Below, piece after piece: positions 44,001 to 55,620 of a DNA stretch of 64,000 nucleotides; positions within the stretch are counted from its first letter, which is position 1; each line of letters starts with the position of its first letter. The stretch is from Mesodorylaimus sp. YZB2_4 (Eukaryota > Nematoda > Enoplea > Dorylaimida > Dorylaimidae): NCBI GenBank assembly GCA_030248295.1, contig JASANH010000933.1:124001-188000 (forward strand). Direction: 5' to 3'. The notes beneath the pieces were generated by a model, which worked only from the letters and a program-made list of their open reading frames with translations, did not search any database and was not told the origin of the DNA. The translations under genes were made by a program, and so were the position numbers.

Positions 44001-46541
44001 ACAGTGCACAGCCGTCACCTCGTCAGTGACCCGGCTCGTTAGTCGGTCCTGCTTCTGCTAAAGCCTCATCGATTTTTCCATGCTTCAATGTATTCCCCGC
44101 ACATCTTGGGTTCTTAATAGCCATACTCGTAAAGTACACTGATTCTGGTCCCACAGTCTGTGCGTGAGCAGGCAGGCTCCTGAGCCGACCCTCACCATCT
44201 CACGCCTAGAGTTCAGCTTGAATCCGCGTCTCGTTTGAACACGAGAAAATCTTACCTTGTCACCAACTTCTTATTATAGCGTCTTTCGTACCGCGCTGCG
44301 ATGGCCAGCGATGCGATGAAAGAGCAGTCGGAAATAATGGTCTAAATAGAGTTATGGCTGACAATGAGATCGCCTCATCAAAGACCCCGTCTTAAAGGAG
44401 CACTCCGATGAAAAGTTAGTTTGAAATTCTCGTCACGTATTCTGTATTATTGACCAGCAACAGGGCCAGGAATGGCTGGCTCCACGCAGGTTCAGTCTTT
44501 GAGGCAACTGGGATGAAGTGTCTTCTTCATCCTGGCCACGTTCCTTTGTTGGACCTGCTGCGTATGAGTGCGGTCCCACCCAGCAGATACAAACGGGTAC
44601 AGTGCTAATCACAACCTCCATGGTGCGCTAATTCCTGCCCAGCGCCTATGCTAGGAGTCCAGTAAGCTCACCTAGTCTACTCTTGGGGGGGGGGGGGGGG
44701 ACCAGGTTATTAGTCGCCAGATTGGCAACACCTGTTCCCTTTTGTCTCCGCCCATTCGCCCTCCCCACGTCTTCAAAGACGGCCTAACGGGTCACGGTCA
44801 AGTAGAACGGACGGTCAAGTAGAAGGGGCAGGGGTCGACTATAAGACCCCTGCCCCTTCTACTTGACGGGTCCCCTTATATGACCATTTAGCCTGACCAA
44901 GATCTCCGACGAGGATTTCAAACACTTCCCTCCGAGCAGCCCTTCAAACATACCTGTTTGATGGTTCCACTGTCGACCTTCTCGATCACGGATGGATGCT
45001 CAACAATTTCTTCCGGTCTCGCCCACGTTTTCAAAAGTTGCTTCTGTTTGGCGGCCAATGGCAGTAACCCGTTTTTGTCCGTATATGGCATAGCGTAGGC
45101 AAACTTCTCGTGCAAGTCGACATCCATAAATGGCACGTACTCGCGGCCATTAATCACAGATGTGGTCCTAAAAGAAAGCCCATCACACCCCGGTTTATAA
45201 ATCAAAATCAAGACATACCTTAAAACTTCCAATTCCTCTTTTGTATAACCACTTTTTCCACTAACCACTAATTTCCTAGCTGTATTCGGTGATACGCTGA
45301 CTCCATCTTCGAAAAACTTGGCTGGCGATAACTTATCACCGCCTCCAGTTTCATCCAATTTCAAATCCCCTAAAATCATAATTGGAACAAACGCAAGCAT
45401 TAAACAATCTGTGCACTTACGCAAATCAGGGAGCAATCGATCGAGGGACTCCGGACTTGACAAATTCGAGGACAATGTCGGCGAGTGGCCTGGCTTAGTG
45501 CCCGCCGGAAGTGAGGCCCGTGACGTGTGCTTGCTCTGCTGTTGCTGCAATTTGAGATGCTCGGCTCTAAAAAGCAGAAATTAATCAAGTTTTTGATAGA
45601 GGGCCCGTTTGTACAAAACATCAGTTTTGAGCGAGAGTCGAACCCAAGGCTAGGCTGGACTGAAAATCCCAGGCGCGCGGGTTCGACTCCCGCTCAAGGC
45701 CCACGTTTTTTGTGATAAGTCACCCGCGTGAAGAGGGAGAACAAAAGATACCTTTCCAGCGCTTGTTCGGCCAATTTATTAAGTTTGGCTTGAAGTTCAG
45801 CATTTTCGCATGATTTCCGCTGAAAAAAAGCAAATGCTGGGAAAATGCAGTAGCTAGGCTTCTAAACTCGGCCTATACCCCGTTCTATATTAATCTCAAC
45901 TAAGGCCTTACTGCTTGCAGACACAATTCCACTGCCTGCGCGTACAGGTCCACAGCCTCGTCCACATTTCCATCTTCGTCTTCATTGAGCGCTTGATAAA
46001 GTAAGAATTCGGCTCTCGATAAATCCAGCGCTTGTGATGGCGTCTGAGAATTACGAGCATTGGATTCGTTTTCTGCAAGAACAAAATTGCACTGAAACGA
46101 TTGGAATCGACCAAAAAAAACAAAAGCTTGGGCCAGTACCCATGCTCTTTTAGACCACAGTCACGCTTTGGTTATCGTTAAAAGAAATAATTGCTCAAAA
46201 AAATGTATTTTAGGGAGTTTGATCGAACTTCTACACTGTCTACACTGTCTTTTTACACTAATAGGCAAGCAATCTGAAGACTTACGCAATTTTCTCAAAA
46301 TACTCGCCCGATTCACATAAGATTCCGCATTCTGGCGAAGTTGCGCTTCCAACTGGCCGAGTTTTATAGCGTCTAAAATGGCTTCGGCAGCTTGCTAAAA
46401 CAGAAGACAAACTTTTTCGAACCCTTATTACGTAAAATATAGCGCTAGACTTACTCCATAAAAATAAATAGCCGCTTCATAATTCCTTTTTTTCTCAAAC
46501 TCGATGGCTTGCTCCGCAAATTTTTGGGCGTCAGTAGCCAT
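41022..46541 (-). CDS. CAPN7: calpain-7 (PalB-type, MIT-domain cysteine protease, 837 aa)
   Basis: 14 exons (5' to 3'): 46541-46455, 46394-46286, 46072-45912, 45819-45752, 45566-45421, 45369-45219, 45167-44954, 44341-44256, 43525-43285, 43234-43007, 42951-42501, 41843-41635, 41434-41301, 41250-41022. All join in frame to 837 aa (human 813). Two MIT-type helical hairpins come first ([35 protein letters not shown]), which in this family bind ESCRT-III tails. The catalytic triad is complete: Cys318 in [14 protein letters not shown], His486 in [10 protein letters not shown] and Asn506 in [13 protein letters not shown]. Two C2-like domains follow ([33 protein letters not shown]), ending NITRIQ. 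No EF-hand domain is present, as expected. It is tail-to-tail with USP32, 289 bp between stops. Introns 7 and 8 hold hairpin elements. Confidence 0.97.
42128..42220 (+). mobile_element. possible tRNA-derived fragment in CAPN7 intron 11
   Basis: GCGGTGGCTCAGTTGGTTGG is a typical tRNA 5' end with an A-box. The downstream GGGGTTCTGTTCTGACTGA is only a weak B-box match. No paired acceptor stem was found. It is probably an old SINE or tRNA pseudogene. Confidence 0.3.
43562..43636 (-). mobile_element. SINE family 1 fragment (copy 4)
   Basis: GGTGAGTCACCCACGGCCTGG and CAGCGAGGGTTTATGGTTTC match the middle of family 1 in reverse orientation. The fragment stops abruptly where the inverted-repeat element at 43636-44212 begins, within CAPN7 intron 8. 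Confidence 0.65.
43636..44212. mobile_element. 577-bp element with ~95-bp inverted repeats
   Basis: The left arm 43636-43733 (CTAGGCGTGA, GAGCCTGTCTGCTCA, GACTGTGGG, GACCAGAATCAGTGT, ACGAGTATGGCTAT) is the imperfect reverse complement of the right arm 44118-44212. The arms enclose about 385 bp with no convincing ORF. It is bounded on the left by a truncated SINE, as if inserted into it. Best described as a foldback or long-TIR MITE; the class is unknown. Confidence 0.7.
44815..44866. repeat. perfect 22-bp hairpin in CAPN7 intron 7
   Basis: TCAAGTAGAAGGGGCAGGGG plus TC, an 8-nt loop GACTATAA, then the exact reverse complement. A partial direct copy of the arm (GGTCAAGTAGAACGG) precedes it at about 44797. 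A run of 14 G lies about 125 bp upstream (about 44685-44700). Confidence 0.85.
45632..45702. mobile_element. tRNA-like inverted pair in CAPN7 intron 4
   Basis: GAGCGAGAGTCGAACCC and GGGTTCGACTCCCGCTC are reverse complements with one mismatch, so a T-arm/B-box faces each way around GGCTGGACTGAAAATCCCAG. The latter looks like an anticodon stem-loop. No complete 5' acceptor stem fits, so I call it a tRNA-derived relic, not a tRNA gene. Confidence 0.4.
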
Positions 46542-48329
46542 AAAAGGGTAAAATAGGAAATCAGCTTTAAAAATAGAAAGGACAAGAACGTACGATTTCC
46601 TCTTCACTCATTTACTCATGACTGCGAAATCTTGGAAAACACTAACCACCAAATTTGGAATTCGAGATTTGGCGCGCTTTAGCAGACAATCTAGGTCTGC
46701 GCCGATTGGCTGATGGGTAGCTTATGTGATGAGGCGTGGTCTGCTGATTTGTGCTTACGAATTGTGAGTCCACTGTGCGTCTGTGACTCGTGCTGCCACC
46801 TTGGAGATAGCAGTCGACTCCAGGAAAAAGCATCCGCCCAGCAGGTGTCTAAAAAGTGCTAAGCCATCTCAGGGCAATGCTGTTTCCCAGAATCGACACC
46901 AGACTGATGGGGGAAATGCGGAGCTGTTGCTTTCCTCTGATACCATCACACTCCCTCGGACAATGTGTTGTTGCATAGACTTAGGGCTAGCAGCGACTAG
47001 GCACCTCCTCTGCCCCCTCCTGGTCAGTGCTCACCTTATATGCAGGGACTCATTGGGAGCTCCATGGGGCCCCATCGCATTCTCTACATCTCAGGGTCAA
47101 GGCCAAAAACCGCAGATTTTGCTGAAATTTTTACGCTCCTTCCCTCTGATTTGTTATCGCTGACTGCAAACGACATTCAAGTCAGACGAAGCCTAGCCTG
47201 TGGAGCAGGAAGGTTTATACAAGGTGCACCTGTTATTATCACCTAATTGGATAAATACACGCCCACAAACCAGTCAGCCCATTTGCCGCAGGGTACGCAG
47301 AGGAAATGTCTGTTCTGTCCCAGCTAGTGCGCTTCGGATGCTTTGGGGCACAGTAAAACATGAACATAAAAGTCAGTTGACGTTTGAGAGCACCTCGTCC
47401 CCTCGTCCCAGCAAGCGTTTTGATCATGCCTCAGGCACCTACAGTACTGGTGGCGACGGTGATTTACACTGTGCTGGTTCTGTTTATTTCTTGCGATCAG
47501 GAAAGTGAGCAAGTGCCAGGGGCTGAATGCAGTTCTCAACTTCGTGAAAGTCCGCTTTCCAAAGTTAGGCTTCAAAGTGGTATGCGCAACAGCCCAAGAC
47601 TCTCGAGCGCCCATTCTTGCTTTTGGTGACGCGGTGACATGAACATGAACGGGCACCTTGCAAAGTGCACGCACTGCAGCAATAAGTTATGGTGTAAGAA
47701 ACGCTCACAAATGCATTTCTCCAACCGTTTTCATTGCTGTTCACTGTACAGTAGATAAGGTTCAGTGGCTTTACTATAAGATCTTCGTGTGGCTTTAGTT
47801 CGTTTGTGGTGTAACCAGCATTCTTGGCGATCGGGAGATTAACATGTCATGTCGTACTTTATCCATATCCTTTATCCATCTAGATTTTGCCGGGCTCTGG
47901 ATAGTGATCAAGAAAACAATGCGAGCGTAGTTTTTGTTTTGGTTTGGTGCGACTTTTCAGAAGATTGACTTAACAAGGCGGTGGTTCTGCTGATTCTGAA
48001 ATCAGAGATTCGCGAGGTCATTCATTAAAGCGTGATCTGGTCAAGGGAGTCAGATGTGGTTTCGAATTCGGGGTACTGGTCTGGCGCTGTCGAACTGAAT
48101 CGGCTAGATTGCGTCCAAAGTAAGCTAGGTTTTTCGTTTAAACTAACGGCTAACGATAAAGGAACAGGGACGATCCCTCTGGCGTGACTTCAAAATAGCC
48201 AATTCAAATAGACGAACACAAGTCCGATGGACGGCAAAAAAATGTGCGCAGTTTTTGGGAAAATCGCATGCGTGTGGACGACCATGCTCTCATTTCTAGA
48301 CATCCAGGGCTGTGATTTTTTCGTGGGCC
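46542..48329. other. intergenic stretch upstream of calpain-7
   Basis: This should include the calpain-7 promoter. No gene was recognised. A short match to SINE family 2 tail (GTCATGTCGTACTTTATCCAT) lies near 47848. Confidence 0.35.
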
Positions 48330-48632
48330 TAAGCCTGTTTTGCGTCTAACCGGCCAGCAATCAAGCCTTCAAGCGAGGGCATCCTGGACTGGACACATGC
48401 TTCCCTGGCGACGGCGGGTGGGCTGTGAACCTTGTCCGTGCTCGACAACCTGAGACTCTACTCGTTTGGCTTCCGTCTCTCCACTCGGAGCACCTCTAGG
48501 GTACCGGGTGAGTCACCCACGGCCTGCCGTGCAAGGTCAGCGAGGGGTTGTGGTTCGCAAACCGACCCCTATCACTTGGGATCGAACCCGGCACGAGTAA
48601 AGCCACTCGCTCCAGAGCTGCGAATCGCGGAG
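48330..48632 (-). mobile_element. tRNA-derived SINE, family 1 (copy 5)
   Basis: Minus-strand copy with CACTCGGAGCACCTCTAGGG, GGTGAGTCACCCACGGCCTG, GTTCGCAAACCGACC and ATCGAACCCGGCACGAG, all family-1 blocks in order. Its 3' end has the GTTTTGCGTCTAACCGG-like variant of the family tail. It lacks the extreme 5' end. Confidence 0.8.
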
Positions 48633-51600
48633 CTCTGGAGCGAATAAACGACTTCCCACTGCTGTGACGGACGCAGGAGAGGATTCACATGGAGTGTGAT
48701 GGTCCGACCTACATACTTGGGTAACATACCCACGCGAGCTCCACACGCCCGCCTCGTGTGACTATTCGCGACCTGCCGCATTGGCGCATTGTGGAAATAA
48801 AGGACATCCAACAAGTCTTCTGGACGTCCAGAAATGGCATCCAATTTTGCTAAAAACTGCGCGCACTCTTGATGTCCAGCATGCGAGTCCGGACGTCAAT
48901 TGGTCCATCTGCATCCACTTTGATCATTTATTTTGAAGTCACCCAGGCTAGGTTATTTCCAGCCGTGCCCAGAAATTTCCATAATTAAAGTAAATCCCAG
49001 CTTAGCCTAGTGATCATCAGATGGAAGACTTGCCAGTATCGCGCCATTCCACATACATAGAGCCAATTAGGACGGTCATCAGATGCGAGGCAAGCAGGTG
49101 AGTGCTGCCACGAAATCATTCATACGTATATGTACGGGAACTACATTCGCTGCTTCATTCGGTGCTCGGAGAAATGACAGTAATTAGTCCTTTTGTTTTC
49201 CGTCCAAGAACATGTTCTTACATGCCTTCAATGGACGAAAGCACCCTAACGCTCGCATTGTTTTCTTTATTATTATCCAGAGCCCGGCAAAATCCTTTGT
49301 GAACAAAGTAACTACTGTGTAAGTGCATCTAGAGAAGCCATAACAAAAAATAATTTTGATGTTAAAGTGTTGTCGTCATGTGCTTTTTAAAAGCAACAGA
49401 AGATGCTCTCTGCAGCAACCCTGAATGCTTAGTCGCTGATGGTCTCAAATTCAAGTTCAAAGAACAATAAGCCATGATTTCCCCTCAAATATTATTCAAT
49501 GGCTCAAATATGACATGCTCTCTGCCCTGGTCGCTAGGCAATTTCACACTTTCGAGTGCTCAGGCTGGAGGCGATAGACTTTCCAGTTTTTAAGAGGTCT
49601 GATGAAGACAGTCCTGCTAACGAGTACTGCACCATCACAAAAATAGTAGCTGCCAGATGCACCTTTGGATCACCTCCTTTCGAACTTGCCAGTGTAACCC
49701 CTACCGGACAGGCCATAACGAGTGGTAGAGAGTAATCGATACTCTCCCCTGGCTGGGACGTCAATCCCTCGGGTTGATGTTTCTAGGTCAGGTATAGTCG
49801 CGAGACTTGCCTACCTCCAGTCGGAGTTTTTGTCCCGCCGACATATTCCAGTAAGCTCTTCGCAACTCTGATAAATAGGTGGGACTAGCCATTGTCTAAG
49901 CACGACTGCAGTACAGGTCTTCTCAGGAGAACAGTTACATTTGATTCCTGAACATGAAGAAGTACGATAAGTACGGTAAGAAGTCTTGGGTATACCTGGT
50001 GAAAAGCCTGGCATTCACTCTGTGCACCAATAATAGCTTCCTCGACTTATTGATTCCTTGACCATGGTATATTGCAAAACAGTTATAGCTGAGTTCAAAA
50101 GTCATAGATACCCCTACATTTCTTCACTAGTAGTGAAGGTTCTGACAGGGAAGGTTCCAGCACAATATGACCTTTCAAGCAGTATCTTTTGTAAAAACTA
50201 GCATGCATACTCCAGCATGGGTCAATATATACTCGTATTTGCGTGTTCTTGGTACAGCCTGTTTCTGGCTCCAAACTTATGCAACTAGTCTCTATTATTC
50301 AAGCCTATTATTCGGACTGGATAATCCTTGCTAAAGACTGTAATCTGTTTCCTGTTTCCTTTGCTAAAGACTATAATACCCTGCAGGTTTCGCATAGTGC
50401 CGCATGTGCATTCCCGAAGAGAACATAGTAGCGTAAACGCATGCTCACACTCATAGCTTACTCGACCTAAACGGGAATGCACACTCTGGAGGTAGAGACA
50501 TTACCATTAAACCAATACAGACCCTATTCGCTTTTAGTTTGACCTACTAAGGTTTCTAAACTATTTGACCACTATTGTGGGAAAGTTACACAAATGCTGT
50601 TACAGTGTCTACCCGGGATAGGTTGGAAGTTCCTCTTCGCCATACCTCGTGGTTGCAGAACGGACTCCAAACGGCAAATGACGTCATCGATTTGAGCCCG
50701 CTGCACCAGTCCGTTCTCGTCGGCCAAGAATGATGTCGATGCGGCGAACGAAAGGGCCGTGCTTGGAAGCAAAGCGCCATTCAGGCATTTGATTGGTTGG
50801 ACGACGACCGAACGCTAATCCCCATTCTCCTGCAAATAAATAAGGCGAGCCATCAGTTCTCCAGAAACATATTCAGTGACTGGATTCCCAGGACTGGAAA
50901 AGCCACTTTTGATAGCTCTTTTATTTATTTCCAATTTCTTACTGTTAGTCAGTACAAATTACCAAGCCACGCTAAAACTGCCCTGCTGCACCTCGGCGTA
51001 TTCGGACCTCCTGTCGTCATGGAGTCTGTGGCATAATCATGGGTGCCACCAAACTGCATTCATACACTTCTCACTGCACTGCGAGGCACTATTCTCAGTC
51101 GAATTTCCGACCCCCCCCCCCCCCGACAACGCGCAGCAGTTTCTACTCCCTGCACCCCTCTAATCATTTTAGACTTGCTACCCTGTACCCCCTGCTCCAG
51201 GGGTCAGGTGTACAGTAGGTGTAGAAATCGACTATAAACTCGCATCGATCGACCGCTGCCCCGCAAACAAGATCTAACAAACAGTACTAGGCTCAACCAA
51301 TGGTGCCAAAACCCAAACACAGATAAATTAGGCTCCATACACTCAGCGGAAAATCCAAAAGCTAGTTGGTCATCAAACCGAAACAACGACACAGGCTGAC
51401 GACGAGATAATGCGGAACTTGAACATTCTCATCAGTTCTCTCGCGATATCTCAGTCTGTCAGTTGCTGCGTTGTTTTTTGCTAGCGCATTGATTTTGAGG
51501 ACTCGCATCGAAGACTAGCACGAGATATTGTACAGCAGGGAGGAGGGATGGTCAAAACTTGGCTGTACATTTCGTGTCAGCCATGGCCAATCAGATGATG

Positions 51601-51814
51601 CCACGCTGGGGGACTCGACCAATCACAGCTCGCCACGCCCACATCGCGTGCTGTAAAGTGTGATCGGTAGGCAGACTCCTTGTTGCGAGTGTGCAGCCAT
51701 CATTCTCTCGCGAATTTTCAATCAAAGCGGTTGTGCGATCTCTCAACTCGAAATCAGCGTTTTTTGCATCCGAGTGCGGTGGTTCAAGAGAAGGTGGTGG
51801 TCAACGAGTCGAAA
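48633..51814. other. intergenic stretch, one possible orphan exon
   Basis: No complete gene was recognised. Minus-strand 50831-50645 is open in two frames, is flanked by TTTATTTGCAG (acceptor) and CCACGAG|GTATGG (donor), and reads VICRLESVLQPR at its end in one frame. It could be an isolated exon of an unrecognised gene. A poly-C run of about 14 lies at 51111-51124. Confidence 0.3.
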
Positions 51815-54800
51815 ATGACGAAGAGCGGTCACTCGCTGAGCAGCAGGGTCATCCGCAAGAAGCAGCGAAGGTTCAAATCGATGCGCAAGTCGAAGCGCAA
51901 GTCGGAGTCGGGCAAATCGAAGCGATCGTCGACGCGCAAACACAATCCGAGGCGACGACGGGACGAGCCATCGCCGATCTGCCGAGCCATGATGCGTCTG
52001 TTCTACGTCGCCGTCTTCCTGGTCATGATCAAGATGTGCACTGGTAAGCGTGTTCTCGCTGCTCTCATGGGGGCATGGCTGGGAGGAGGGGTCAGACTGA
52101 TCGGGAGAATGGGAACATAAATCATTATGGCAAGTGTAAAATAAATGAGTGATTAGGGCGCTATATATATTGTCATGCCGAATATTTTCGTGCGAAATAT
52201 TTTCGCGCGGAATATATTTTCCTGCGAAATCTTTCGTGCGGATTATTTTCGTGCGAAATACATTTTCGTGCAAAATATATTTTCGTGCGGAATATATTTT
52301 CGTGCGGAATATATGTTCGTGCGGTATATTTCCCTCGAAATATATTCTCGTGCGGAATATTTTCAGCGGAATATATTTTCGTGCGGAATATTTTCGTGCG
52401 GAATATATTTTCGTGCGAAATATATGGTCGTGTGGAATATTTTCGTGCGGAATATTTTCGTGCGGAATATTTTCGGCCGAAATATATTTTTGTGCGGAAT
52501 ATTTTCGCGCGGAATATTTTTTCGTGCATAATATATTCGAGCAAAATATAAAATCCGCCAAAGATCCTCAAGGAAAACTGTGCGTCTATTTTCACAGAAG
52601 ATACTACATTCTTAGTGCAGCTTATTCTGCATGCAGCTCTGACCCATTCTTTTCAGCGACCTTGCTATTCCTGGATGAATTCGGCGACCAGGTGACTCTG
52701 GCGTACGAAGGCGGCAAAGTGGTCTACGTGGTCAGTGGTGGAAATCCTGGCGAAACTGCTGTTCTCCTGGACCCGAACGGCAACGAAGTGGCCAAAACCA
52801 CGTTGGACAAAGACGGCAAGGGCGAACTGGTCTTGGACCTGAAAGCCGACACCAAACTGGGCCAGTACAAGTTCAAGATCGGCGGAGGCGGGGCGCAAAA
52901 CGCGTTCGAGCTGTACTACATGATGTGTAAGCCAACCACTTTCTGTTTTGGCTTTCCGACTAACATTTAATTTTCAGGCGCTTCCACTCGCGCTGGCTGC
53001 GGCAAAACGTTCTGCGTCGTGTCGAAGGATGGACCAAAGTGCAGCCAAATGAACAAAGAGTGGTGCAATGAACAACACCAGAAACCCCCGGGCATGAGCA
53101 GATACATGTGCCACGGCTCCGACCCCTCGCTCTGCGATTCGATGGCCAGTGGCAACTACGAAAAAGCTAAGGCCGAACAAACTAGCGGCTGCGACGGTAA
53201 GTCTTACTCTGGATTTGTTTTATGCTGGTTCCAGTGCACTTTTGCAGGCAGTCAATCCATCCCGCACATCGTCTACAACATGATCGCTCGTCTGTTCAAC
53301 GCCGCGTTCCGTGTCCTCAAATCGGAGAAAAAGTTCTACGTCAGGTGTCCTGGTGGTTCGAAAGCGAGGGATGGCAAGATCAACTGCGGGCTGCTTGACT
53401 CCAATGGAGAAAAAACCAGCTACAAATACGAAGACAAAAAATGCAAAGACAACGACTTCGACTTCGGATTCAACGACACCATGTTTCTGAAAAGCGAAGT
53501 CTTCAAGCTGATCTGCAACATCTCCCACAAAGGCACTGACACAACCGCGTCTGAAACTCTCCTCAAGAACAAGCTCATCTTCTTCGGTACTTTTCTTTTC
53601 TCCCACAGTTTCTAGAATTCTGAAGTTCCTTTTCCAGGTGGAACCCTCGAGTTCAAGGTCGTGGTTCTGGCGGACGGCAAGGCCAAAGTCGAATGCTGGC
53701 TGAATCCAAAGCCCGGAAAAGGCTTCTACATCAAAGGCGTCGTCATCACGCCCAGTGGGAAGGAACTGCAGGTGAGTGCTGGGCCTGGATTTCAGGTACT
53801 GGCCTTGATCACCAACCCTTTTTAAGCTCAACGAGGACGGCTCGTTCGTGACGACTGAGAACGGCTTGCACAAAGTCAAGTACATTCTCTGCTATGGCAA
53901 CTCCATCAATCCGACCGAAGGCGACATCTGCGAGACGTTCGAAGGCACTGTCAACGTCGAAGGAATCCCGACTGGCAATGAGGGCGGTCCTGGAAGTGAA
54001 GAGGTCCCACGCGCGCTGAGTAAGTCGAGCTACCGAAATCTTTCAGATAAGATATGTAGTGGAATTATTTTCTTTTCAGCCACTGGAGAACTCGTTGCCA
54101 TTATCGTCGTCAGTGCTCTCGTGTTCCTGCTCCTGGTCGCAGGCATCTCTCTCCTCATCTGGTGCAAGTGCGTACGTCAGCAAGACAGCAAGCACGAAGC
54201 TTATGGTGTGAAGATGAGTGAACAGAACGGTGATCCGGAGATGGTCGAAATCGCCAAAGGCAAGGACAGCAAGACGTGGGGCGGACTGGGCGACCTGGTG
54301 GCTGAGATCCTGAAGATCGTGCGCAAGAATAAAGAGGAGGCCGCCGAGAACTACCTGAAGAGCAAGTTCAAGGACATCCAAGACGAAGAGGAGAAGCAGA
54401 TCAACAACGGCGACGCGGTCAAGATGACAGGCGTGCGCTACACGGCTGGAGGCGCCGAGTACGTCTACAAGAAGACCCACCGCCTGCTCAAGAATGTGGC
54501 CGACGCTCTGAAGCGCGCCCTGCACATGACCGCCCTGAAGGACTTCTTCGGCAACCTCGTCCTGCTCAGCCAAGCCCCTGTGCCAGACCAGTTCTTCCTG
54601 CAATGGATGGCCTACTTCGAAGCGAAGGTCAGGTCTGAATCCCAGGTCGCGGCCTCTAGCTTGCATTCTTGGTTCGTTTTCAGATCGGCAACATCGTCGC
54701 CGTCGGCATGTTCAAGGAAGGCGACAAAGTCAAGATCGACCCGTACTGGTCGACGACGAAGAACACCGTCACCAAGATCGACGAGCCGGGCGGCCAGCGC

Positions 54801-55620
54801 TACTTCGAGGTGAAGACCATGTCGGTGCTGAACGACCAGAAGGGCTGCGACACGTACCTGCTGTGCGTGAAGCTGTTCGGGGCTGATGGGCAGCAGATCG
54901 GAGAAGACTACGAGGTACGCAAGGAGCCTTTTCGTATCTGTGTCTCCCCTATGCGTGCATTTTGCTTTAGCCGAATGTGGTTCACCTGAAGACTTGGCCT
55001 GACCACAAGGTGCCAGACAACCCGATCGACGTCTTCAAGGCCATCATGCATCTGCTGGCTCTGCAGAAGAAACAACTGGAACGCGCCATGGGCGGAATGG
55101 CCTTCCACTGCTCGGCTGGTCTGCAGCGCTCGGTGTCGGCCCTGACCACGTTCATCAACGTCCAGGCCTACCTGGCAATTGGAAGGACCAACCCGATCGG
55201 CTTCCTGAAGTACGTGATGAGCAACCGCTGCGGAGCCATGTCGATGCGCGTGCTGAAGAACGCCATGCAGATCGTCAGGCAGATTCACACCATGGTGACC
55301 CTGATCAAGGCCCTCATCGACTGGATCAAGGAGTCGGGCGGTAAGTCACGGGCAACAGTTCGAGGTAGGCTCAGTTGACTGTTTGTGTTGCAGCTGGTGC
55401 TGAGAAGCACGACGAAGCCGCCGCCAAGAAGCTGTTCGATCCGGCGGCCGCTGGATCCTTGCTGGTCACCAAGGAAATGCGCGGCGACGCTTACCACTCT
55501 ATGATGGAAGCCGGAAGGTTCTCGCGCATGCAGAAGACTCAGACTGAACAGTCGAACATGTCGACGAAAGTGTGGAAGGATGGGACGGAGCGTCGCGCCA
55601 GCTCGTCGAGGAAAATGTGA
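51815..55620 (+). CDS. receptor-like protein tyrosine phosphatase with altered P-loop (919 aa)
   Basis: Ten exons (51815-52043, 52657-52926, 52978-53196, 53248-53586, 53638-53771, 53827-54019, 54080-54627, 54684-54914, 54971-55340, 55394-55620) join in frame. After a Lys/Arg-rich leader, MMRLFYVAVFLVMIKMCTG is a signal peptide if translation starts at ATG 51989, or a signal anchor if at 51815. A Cys-rich ectodomain of unknown type follows (~78-460), then a TM helix (LVAIIVVSALVFLLLVAGIS, ~465-488) and a cytoplasmic PTP domain (~530-840). That domain has SQAPVPDQFFLQWM, KVKIDPYW, the WPD loop (Asp732) and HCSAGLQRS (Cys768, Arg774). The usual HCSAGxGR(S/T) Gly before Arg is Gln, so activity may be altered. 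Downstream AATAAA is at 55710. It matches no named family that I can pin. Confidence 0.85.
52172..52556 (+). repeat. minisatellite in PTP intron 1
   Basis: About 20 imperfect tandem copies of TTTTCGTGCGGAATAT (16-18 bp with AT insertions). Because the unit rarely contains stops, it creates long overlapping ORFs on both strands (reading FRAEYIFVRNIF-type repeats), which are not genes. It occupies most of a 613-bp intron. Confidence 0.9.

Noticed and set aside
52149..52970. 273-codon plus-strand ORF and overlapping minus-strand ORFs of 140-272 codons
   Set aside because: They are generated by a stop-poor minisatellite in PTP intron 1; the true exon 2 shares part of one of them.
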